Shown here piece after piece: positions 1 through 5,375 of a stretch of DNA of 5,375 nucleotides. Location: contig CAMEZU010000135.1 of assembly GCA_945947925.1 (NCBI GenBank), positions 1 through 5,375 on the forward strand, in the 5' to 3' direction. Source of the DNA: an uncultured Verrucomicrobiota bacterium. Its GTDB lineage: Bacteria > Verrucomicrobiota > Kiritimatiellia > RFP12 > UBA1067. A program made the position numbers and the translations under genes. How positions within the stretch are numbered: the first letter of the stretch is position 1; each line of letters begins with the position of its first letter. The notes beneath the pieces are model-generated. The model searched no databases. It had not been told where the DNA came from and saw only the letters and a list, made by a program, of their open reading frames with translations.

Positions 1-2013
1 GGTGTCAAAAGTGACAATCGGCGTATAGTCCTTTTTCGCCGGCAGGGATTTGCTGCTTTCATAACCGATGCTGCCCAGCGACTTTTTGCCACCGTATTCC
101 AGCCTACGGAAATTTCCCCGAGGGTCGAACTCGACGGAAAAGCCGTCGGATTCGAAAACGCATTCGCGCAGCTGGGTTTTGGGGGTTACGAATTTAACCG
201 GCTTGTTGACATCTTTATCGTCGCAAACGGAAATAAGGCACGCCTGCGGTATCCACGGTTGAAACCATTCCCAGCAATAGATAAGCCGGTTGAGCCCCTT
301 CTTGACGGCGATCCGGTGGGTTCCGCCTTTTGTGCGGACGCATTTGCCATTGAGGAAGAACACGCACGACTCCCACTTGGCGCGGTTGACGAGCAAATCT
401 TTCTCGCCGTCCGCATCACATTCGAACTCGAGCGCGGCAAGAAACACCGGGCGGTCCTTCGGCTTGGCCCGGCTCATGGCGGACTTGAACTCGGCACTGA
501 TTGCTGGATCCCACGGAATATAGCTCGCGGCGGAGAATCCGCAACGCGACTTGTCGGCCATCGAGCGCCAATACTGCTCAATACCCTCGCCGATGTTCGG
601 CAGCATTTTGCCGGCAATAGCCATCGCGGCGATTGTCTCATCGGGGAATTTCGTCATATCGACCGGTCCGAGAACCATCATCGTGTCGCGCGGCGTCCCG
701 CCGAAGCTCCGCGCAGCGCCAGGAACATTTTCCGTGGCATAAAGGCGCCCACGCACGCCATTATACACGAAATCCACTCCGACGACGTAAAAGTGGTCGC
801 CTTCACGGTAATCGGCTTGATCGCTGGCGGTGCCGAGACTGACGATTTTCGATTTCTCTTTTGCCAGAATCCTGCTGTTGGACCACATCGGCGCGGGGAT
901 GACAACGACCTGAACGACCTCGGCATCGCCCGAAAAATCGTAGGCGAGCTCGCCCTTCTGCTCGTCAACTGCAACCGAAAGCTTAAGCGCCGGGAATTTC
1001 GCCGAGACGCCATTTTCCATGCGGTCGATCTTCTCGGGCAGTCCGAGCTCGCGAGGAAAGGCGTCCTGCACTTCCACCTTGACCGGCTTGACCGATCCAA
1101 AAGTGTAGGTCAGCGGCTGAACTTCACCAAGAAACGCCGGATCGTGGCGCTGCACTTCGAAGACTGCCGTATTGCCCTTCACGCCGAGTTTCTTCGTTCG
1201 GGCGTGGAAAAACTCGTAGCGGTAGGCCCCGTAGTGCGCATCGTCGGTAATCCACCACTCTTCGCCGTACCGTTTCTTGACTGCGTTGAGCCATTTTTCC
1301 TGAACCAGCAGCCCCTCCGGCTTGCACCACGAATGGATGCCGAAAGTAATCTTGGGATAGTCGGGATTCTTCGCCACATCGTTCACGGCATTGGTGAGGT
1401 TGCGGTAGAATTCCTTGTCGTTGGGTGCGGTATCGTTACCCTTGAAAGTAAAGCCCGGCATCCATTCGCTTGCACCCTTTCCCCCCGATGGCATCGGCCA
1501 GTCGGACGAGACGAAAATACCGCCGTCGACGAGAATCTTCACCAGCTTGGCCGCGCGGTTCGGCTCGAGAGGAGAGGTCCAATTGAAAGGAATCGCAAAC
1601 GATGTATTGGGCGTGTCAGCGAAGCACTCGATGCGCAGTTTGTTTTCCATCACCTCGCGGAACATAAGGTTTACGCCCGATTCCATCAGGAATGGATGCC
1701 CCACGGTATGGTTGCCAAATCGCGCCCCGAGCGCTTTGAGTTTCGGCACGGCCTCCTTGTAATACTTCATGTCCCCGTTCAGAAAGAACATAGGGGTAAC
1801 GCCGGCGCGGCGGAACATTTCCGCCCGCTCGAGATGTTGCCAGGATGAATCGTCCCAGCGCGAAGTGAACGCAAGCTTGCGTCCGTCCGGCAGCGGGGCG
1901 ATGGCGATTTGGGCCTCTGCGGCTTGCGCGGGAGAAGCAAAATGGGCAGTGACTATCTCGGGTCGGGTGAAGGAAAGGCCAGCAGAGGCTAATACTATGG
2001 TGAAAATGGTCAT
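1..2013 (-). CDS. Secreted polysaccharide deacetylase-like protein (CE4/NodB type), C-terminus outside window
   Basis: The frame is open for 671 codons from the ATG at 2013-2011 to the window edge, so the C-terminus is missing. Residues about 45-260 look like a NodB domain, a metal-dependent fold that removes N- or O-acetyl groups from polysaccharides. Visible motifs are RWDDS (D54, D55; motif 1, usually TFDDG), NHTVGHP (H102, H106; motif 2), SSDWP (about 169-173) and FGIHSW (H227; motif 5-like). D55, H102 and H106 would bind the metal, with D54 as base and H227 as acid. The motif 3 Arg is not evident: the likely place reads FAIPFNW. Residues 520-600 suggest a β-sandwich binding domain (FFLNGKCV, then KKGLNRLIYCWEW). 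Residues 617-671 start a further domain I cannot name. The start is fixed by AGGAGG seven bases upstream and an in-frame stop 18 bases upstream. The N-terminus is hydrophobic (TIFTIVLASAGL) but lacks an early Lys/Arg, so export is likely but the signal peptide is atypical. Fold call is fairly sure; substrate is unknown. Confidence 0.85.
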   Translation of the reverse strand, partial: MTIFTIVLASAGLSFTRPEIVTAHFASPAQAAEAQIAIAPLPDGRKLAFTSRWDDSSWQHLERAEMFRRAGVTPMFFLNGDMKYYKEAVPKLKALGARFGNHTVGHPFLMESGVNLMFREVMENKLRIECFADTPNTSFAIPFNWTSPLEPNRAAKLVKILVDGGIFVSSDWPMPSGGKGASEWMPGFTFKGNDTAPNDKEFYRNLTNAVNDVAKNPDYPKITFGIHSWCKPEGLLVQEKWLNAVKKRYGEEWWITDDAHYGAYRYEFFHARTKKLGVKGNTAVFEVQRHDPAFLGEVQPLTYTFGSVKPVKVEVQDAFPRELGLPEKIDRMENGVSAKFPALKLSVAVDEQKGELAYDFSGDAEVVQVVVIPAPMWSNSRILAKEKSKIVSLGTASDQADYREGDHFYVVGVDFVYNGVRGRLYATENVPGAARSFGGTPRDTMMVLGPVDMTKFPDETIAAMAIAGKMLPNIGEGIEQYWRSMADKSRCGFSAASYIPWDPAISAEFKSAMSRAKPKDRPVFLAALEFECDADGEKDLLVNRAKWESCVFFLNGKCVRTKGGTHRIAVKKGLNRLIYCWEWFQPWIPQACLISVCDDKDVNKPVKFVTPKTQLRECVFESDGFSVEFDPRGNFRRLEYGGKKSLGSIGYESSKSLPAKKDYTPIVTFDT

Positions 2014-2019
2014 TTTACT

Positions 2020-2025
2020 TCCTCC
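2020..2025 (-). promoter_or_regulatory. Strong ribosome binding site of the deacetylase gene
   Basis: The minus strand reads AGGAGG followed by AAGTAAA and then ATG, a full Shine-Dalgarno match at seven-base spacing. It lies in the 15-base gap just after the TGA of the GH5 gene (2031-2029), so ribosomes finishing GH5 could re-initiate here. It fixes the deacetylase start at 2013. By contrast the GH5 start at 3627 has no clear Shine-Dalgarno; the bases before it read CTACAAAAGCGCT. Confidence 0.85.
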
Positions 2026-2028
2026 TGA

Positions 2029-3627
2029 TCAATCATGATGGTTCTTGGCCCAATGTTTCTTCATTACCTTCATCCGGGCCGACTCCTCGCCGGGCTGCAC
2101 CTTTGCCGGCCTCTCGAACGGCGAAGATTCATCGTATTCAAGATTCCAGCCGTGGAACTCGCCGTAGGAATGATAGGTCCACAGATCTACGTATTTGTCG
2201 CAGATCTCGCACACATCGTTGAGCCAGCGGTCCGCGCCAGGCATCCGGCGCATCACGGAGAACTCGCCGACGAAATAACGCGCACCGTACTTTTCCCGGA
2301 ACGGCTCGGACGCGCGGAAGACCGCCTCCAACTTGTCCTTATTCCAACTGTCGCCTTTGAATACGGAAATGCCCGGATACGTCTGGGTGGGCTTGCTCAA
2401 ATCGAGGTTCTTGCCGAGTACCTGATAATGGGTGTAGGCCAAAGGCGAATAGAAATGAATCTCGTACCACACATCCTTAAACGGGAACGGACGCATATAG
2501 GCGAGCGAATAATCTCCCGGTCCTCCGCCGAAATCGGCGCTGGCGACTATTGGACGATCCGGATCGATCGCCCTAATGCGATCAATGGCTTCGTATTCGA
2601 GCTGCCAGTAGGAATACTTGTCGCCGGGATTGCCGAAAAGACCTTGGAATGGCTCGTTCAGAAGTCCGAATGCCCAAATCTCGTCGCGTCCCTTGAAGTG
2701 ACGGGCAAGTTTCTCCCAGCCCTGAAGATATGCCTCGCGCATCGCCGGATCATTGAAAATCAGGTATTTCTTCCGGTTGCCCTTTCCTCCCGGCGCGGCA
2801 GGAGCGAAAATTACGCGCACATTACGCTCTTTGAGCACCTTGAGATTCGCCTCAAGCTTCGCATAATCGTCCTTCAGCGGTTGAAAGCGCGACATGCGCA
2901 CCAGATTGCAGCCCCAATCGGCAATCTTCATAAAATCCTCTGGTTTGAAATGCCATATCGCAACGGTTCCGCGATACTTCTGGCCGTCAATCCATTTGGG
3001 CGAATACTCGCATTTAAAGCCTTCGGGAATCGTCGCGCCTGCGCGCTCCACCACTTCATCCATAAACGGACGCTTTGGCAGCTCGAGTCGCCAGTCTTTG
3101 ATGTAGACATCGCCCGATTTGATTGAGGAATGCAGAAAGGCGCCGGCTTTTGACAGGTCGTCACGCATGCCAATGACGAGCCGTTCGCGGTGCTCGATCC
3201 ATCCGTCAGTCGTCCCGCCCTCCGGCAATTCGAACCGCGGCCAGATCCACGTAGCGTATTCGGCATTGTCACGCAACCAATTTAGACAGGCCGGACGGAA
3301 CGGCTCCCTCGTCTTGCCGCTCTTATCCCAGCTGGCCTTGCCATAGATGGCATTCTCAGTCTTGTACACGAGCACAAAATCGAATTCCTTGCCGCGGAAC
3401 CGCTCAAGATCAACCTTCAACCAGTTCATCCGCCCCCACGACTTGCCCGGAACGCCGCTCGACAGTTTCAATACCTTCTCCCCGTCGATATCCACCCATT
3501 CGGCCGCCGAACCCTTCTGCAGGAAATCGCCTCCCTCGCGGATCAACGACAAGGGCCGGACGGCGCCCGACGCCGCCGACGCAACGGTCGTGAACGAAAC
3601 GGCAAACAGGAATATTATCTTTTTCAT
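2029..3627 (-). CDS. Secreted glycoside hydrolase family 5-like enzyme with N-terminal β-sandwich-like domain
   Basis: This complete 532-residue protein begins with a classic signal peptide: MKK, a hydrophobic core, then VASA with likely cleavage after residue 18. Residues about 25-185 look like a β-rich carbohydrate-binding-type domain that I cannot assign to a CBM family. Residues about 195-530 fit the GH5 (clan GH-A) barrel: NLVRMSRF (R244), GLLNEPF (N324 and acid/base E325), WYEIHFYSP (H391, Y393), FVGEFSVMR (nucleophile E455) and LWTYHSYGE (W483). Such enzymes cleave β-linked glucans, mannans or xylans with retention of configuration; the activity here cannot be chosen from sequence alone. 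The usual β3 His (LHGAPGG type) seems absent: the corresponding stretch reads IFAPAAPGG (about 273-281). The gene follows the β-helix gene by 174 bases and precedes the deacetylase gene by 15, suggesting an operon. Its own ribosome binding site is weak. The family call is strong and subfamily open. Confidence 0.92.
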   Translation of the reverse strand: MKKIIFLFAVSFTTVASAASGAVRPLSLIREGGDFLQKGSAAEWVDIDGEKVLKLSSGVPGKSWGRMNWLKVDLERFRGKEFDFVLVYKTENAIYGKASWDKSGKTREPFRPACLNWLRDNAEYATWIWPRFELPEGGTTDGWIEHRERLVIGMRDDLSKAGAFLHSSIKSGDVYIKDWRLELPKRPFMDEVVERAGATIPEGFKCEYSPKWIDGQKYRGTVAIWHFKPEDFMKIADWGCNLVRMSRFQPLKDDYAKLEANLKVLKERNVRVIFAPAAPGGKGNRKKYLIFNDPAMREAYLQGWEKLARHFKGRDEIWAFGLLNEPFQGLFGNPGDKYSYWQLEYEAIDRIRAIDPDRPIVASADFGGGPGDYSLAYMRPFPFKDVWYEIHFYSPLAYTHYQVLGKNLDLSKPTQTYPGISVFKGDSWNKDKLEAVFRASEPFREKYGARYFVGEFSVMRRMPGADRWLNDVCEICDKYVDLWTYHSYGEFHGWNLEYDESSPFERPAKVQPGEESARMKVMKKHWAKNHHD

Positions 3628-3654
3628 AGCGCTTTTGTAGCTCAGACTGAATGG

Positions 3655-3801
3655 TTAGTTGACGGATTCCCCCGCCCGATGCGGCTTCGCCGATACGACG
3701 ACCTTGGCGAACTTGCGGGGAACGGCATCCTCGACCGCGAACGGCTGGACCAGGTCGCCGGCACAAAGGCAAAGAGACATGCCATCATTTTCTGCGCACC
3801 C
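3655..3801 (-). other. Coding-like remnant or small ORF following the β-helix stop codon
   Basis: After the TAA at 3804-3802 the same frame stays open for 48 codons to a TAA at 3657-3655. The first 13 codons have mixed third bases (5 of 13 G/C), but the last 35 (from 3762) are G/C at 30 of 35 third positions, like the flanking genes. They read plausibly as protein, including DLVQPFAVEDAVPRKFAKVV. An ATG at 3780-3778 would give a 41-residue peptide, without a clear ribosome binding site. The PRKFAKVVVS stretch faintly recalls the RFYRV-type endings common on long extracellular proteins of Verrucomicrobiota-like bacteria; that comparison is from memory. It may be a former C-terminal tail of the β-helix protein cut off by a nonsense change, a decayed gene end, or a real small gene. 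The rest of the gap (3654-3628) shows no promoter or terminator I can defend. Confidence 0.35.
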
Positions 3802-5375
3802 TTAGCGGATGATGACGGTCAACCCCGCCGGAAGGCCTTCGTAGCAGCCGATGTCCAAACTGCGTCCGCGAAGGCGCTTGCCGCCGGCAAGGTCGAGCGT
3901 CTCCTCGGTGAAGCCCTCGACCAGGGCACCGGCATTCATCAGCGCGCCGTTCGTCTTCGGACGGTAATCGCCTGCGGCGAAGTCCTTGAAGGCCGCCGTC
4001 GAGATCGTCACGCAACTGTCGTTGATCTTCTCCACGGTATCGGTCGCGCAATTGACGAAGCCGGCGGCCTTGCCGCCCCAGGCACGGCTGACGCCGCCTT
4101 CTCCCGTCTCGCACACATCCGCAACGACACAGTTGATCGCTTCTCCGTCCACGACGTTAAGGCCATACGAAGGCGTTTTTTCGCTTCCCGAGTTCTGATA
4201 GGAGAAGGGATTCGACCCGCACGAGACGACCGTGAGGTTCACGGCCTTTGCGCCGGAACCGTAGATCAAGACGGTATGGAACTCGTCGCTCTTCCCCCCC
4301 TTGTTGCAGTTGCGGACTAGGCAGTTCTCGGCTCGGGCATTCCCCGTCAGACGAATCGCTGCGGCACCGCCATGCTGCGGCGTATACTGAAGGTTCGGAG
4401 CGTCGATCTCGCAATCCTCAATGATGGAGTGGGTGATGAGTCCGCCTGCGAGGTCCGCGCCGGCCGCACCATGATTGCACCGGGCATTGACACACGCCGA
4501 GATCACGCAGTTCGAGACGGTGCCGCCGGCCGCGCAGATGATGACGCCGCCCGCCGAAGGATTGGCGGAGACCATCCGGTGCCATCCCTTGCGCATCGTC
4601 ACGTTGCTGACGCGCGCTCGGGCGTGGTTGAGCGTGAAGATGTTGCGCGTCACGTCATCCTCCGACGGATACCACGCGACAGGAAGCGGCTGCTCGAAGA
4701 CGACCTCGCCCGGAGTCGCGCCCAAGCCAAGGACCTCAACATCGGCGGAAATCCGAATCGGCCGTTCGGTCCGATACGTTCCCGGCTTGACAAGAATCCG
4801 CTGACCGGCCGTCACCACGGCGGCAAGGGCGTCCGTCACCGCCTTCGCCGCCGTCTCCGGAGTCGCATACGGCGAGAGCTCGTTCTCGGAAGCAGCGTCC
4901 ACGTAGATGTCGCGATTGGCAACCGTCACGCAGTTCGCGACGGTCTTCTTGACAGTCTGTCCGGCGACCGAGACGGAGAGCGACACCGTGAAGACGCCCG
5001 GAACAGCATACGTATGATTGACGGACAGCGAATCAGTCTCAAGCGGCGCGGATCCGTCACCGAAATCCCAGGTCAGCGTCGCCATGCTCCCCGTCGGCTG
5101 GTCGACCGTCGCCGTGAAAACCGTCTCAAAAGGCATTAGGCCCGTCTGCGAATCGACCGCGAAGTCAACCGTCAGCTGTGAAAGGTTGACGGCATAGCGG
5201 ATGATGACCGTACCCGTGCCGCCGGCTCCGCCCACGCCACTGCCGTTATTCCGCAGTCCGCCGCCGCCACCGCCGCCGGAACCCGGACGACCGGGTGTCG
5301 GCTGGCCGTTGTCCGGGGCACCGTTGCCCCATTCGTCATGCGAACCGCCGGAGGTGCCGCCCGAAGCACCGCCAC
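3802..5375 (-). CDS. Extracellular Gly-rich / PKD / parallel β-helix protein, N-terminus outside window
   Basis: The frame is open from the right edge (first full codon 5373-5371) to the TAA at 3804-3802, giving 523 residues. A GTG at 5235 is not the true start, because the protein-like frame continues upstream through Gly-rich sequence with a run of seven Gly, ending in GGAGGTGTVIIRY. A PKD domain follows (about 5163-4921) with its hallmarks WDFGDGSAP and HTYAVPGVFTVSL; these β-sandwiches act as spacers or binding modules in surface proteins. From about 4914 (DIYVDAASENE, then ILVKPGTYR) to 4036 is a right-handed parallel β-helix with recurring Asn-Cys turns such as SNCVISAC, AENCLVRNC and AINCVV. 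The C-terminus has NAGALVEG, then LDIGCYEG, the type of ending found in choice-of-anchor β-helix proteins of Lentisphaerae-like bacteria. It is probably exported, though the signal peptide lies outside the window. It may be an adhesin or a polysaccharide-binding or lyase-like protein; I see no identifiable catalytic site. Confidence 0.88.
   Translation of the reverse strand, partial: GGASGGTSGGSHDEWGNGAPDNGQPTPGRPGSGGGGGGGLRNNGSGVGGAGGTGTVIIRYAVNLSQLTVDFAVDSQTGLMPFETVFTATVDQPTGSMATLTWDFGDGSAPLETDSLSVNHTYAVPGVFTVSLSVSVAGQTVKKTVANCVTVANRDIYVDAASENELSPYATPETAAKAVTDALAAVVTAGQRILVKPGTYRTERPIRISADVEVLGLGATPGEVVFEQPLPVAWYPSEDDVTRNIFTLNHARARVSNVTMRKGWHRMVSANPSAGGVIICAAGGTVSNCVISACVNARCNHGAAGADLAGGLITHSIIEDCEIDAPNLQYTPQHGGAAAIRLTGNARAENCLVRNCNKGGKSDEFHTVLIYGSGAKAVNLTVVSCGSNPFSYQNSGSEKTPSYGLNVVDGEAINCVVADVCETGEGGVSRAWGGKAAGFVNCATDTVEKINDSCVTISTAAFKDFAAGDYRPKTNGALMNAGALVEGFTEETLDLAGGKRLRGRSLDIGCYEGLPAGLTVIIR
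5257..5277 (-). repeat. Triplet repeat encoding seven consecutive glycines
   Basis: Seven successive Gly codons (six GGC/GGT and one GGA) sit in the Gly-rich segment of the β-helix protein, appearing as GCC/ACC triplets on the plus strand. It is an in-frame low-complexity tract, so changes in copy number by slippage would alter linker length without breaking the frame. Confidence 0.8.

Noticed and set aside
259..1848. A 529-codon open frame on the plus strand
   Set aside because: It lies wholly antisense to the deacetylase and is aligned codon for codon with it. In that register stops arise only opposite TTA, CTA or TCA codons, which this GC3-rich gene rarely uses. It has no recognisable domain and is rich in Arg/His, as expected of a shadow.
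2029..2031. TGA read as a sense codon, which would fuse GH5 to the deacetylase
   Set aside because: Nothing in the genes suggests recoding. No internal in-frame TGA occurs, and a perfect ribosome binding site directly follows the stop, indicating normal termination and re-initiation.
2035..3126. A 363-codon open frame on the plus strand
   Set aside because: It is in the same codon-aligned antisense register, here opposite the GH5 gene, which has a signal peptide and full catalytic motifs. The antisense product has no recognisable features.
3410..3772. A 120-codon minus-strand frame bridging the gap and the GH5 N-terminus
   Set aside because: It is out of frame with GH5, runs across its signal peptide, and its Arg/Gly-rich product looks like off-frame translation of GC-rich DNA.
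3628..3801. A terminator or promoter between the β-helix and GH5 genes
   Set aside because: The only hairpins seen are very short, such as CGGC-GAA-GCCG near 3690, and lack a U-tract. No convincing -35/-10 pair is visible, so I could not support either.
3679..5139. Plus-strand open frames at 3679-4320 and 4372-5139
   Set aside because: Both are codon-aligned antisense shadows of the PKD/β-helix gene and its tail, with Arg-rich compositions and no domains.

Overview
The window reads as one minus-strand block of three genes for secreted proteins, transcribed from the right end to the left. The right-hand and left-hand genes both run off the window. GC is moderately high and third codon positions are strongly G/C. 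Several protein habits recall the Planctomycetes-Verrucomicrobia-Lentisphaerae-Kiritimatiellota group: a glycine-rich stretch ending GGTGTVIIRY, a β-helix protein ending around DIGCYE, and carbohydrate-active enzymes with appended β-sandwich domains. An uncultured polysaccharide-degrading member of that group is my best guess. There is no rRNA or taxonomic marker to prove it.

Region by region, in the direction of transcription. (1) 5375-3802: the C-terminal 523 residues of a large surface or secreted protein, with a Gly-rich segment, a PKD domain, a right-handed parallel β-helix and a C-terminal DIGCYE motif. (2) 3801-3628: a 174-base gap holding 48 codons in the same frame as the preceding gene, the last 35 of which look coding. 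They may be a lost C-terminal tail, a decayed fragment or a small gene. (3) 3627-2029: a complete 532-residue secreted glycoside hydrolase of family 5 type with an N-terminal β-sandwich-like domain. (4) 2028-2014: a 15-base spacer containing a perfect AGGAGG. (5) 2013-1: a polysaccharide deacetylase (CE4/NodB-like) of at least 671 residues, with its C-terminus beyond the window.

The GH5 and deacetylase genes are very probably co-transcribed and translationally coupled. This suggests joint action on a decorated (acetylated) plant or microbial polysaccharide: the esterase removes acetyl groups and the GH5 enzyme cleaves the backbone. The exact substrate cannot be read from the sequence. The β-helix protein could be an adhesin, a polysaccharide-binding protein or an uncharacterised lyase-like protein. 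Its link to the enzyme pair rests only on adjacency and strand. I see no CRISPR array, tRNA, mobile element or clear terminator. I found no convincing new system. The best leads are the coding-like tail after the β-helix stop codon and the non-canonical active-site motifs of the two enzymes.
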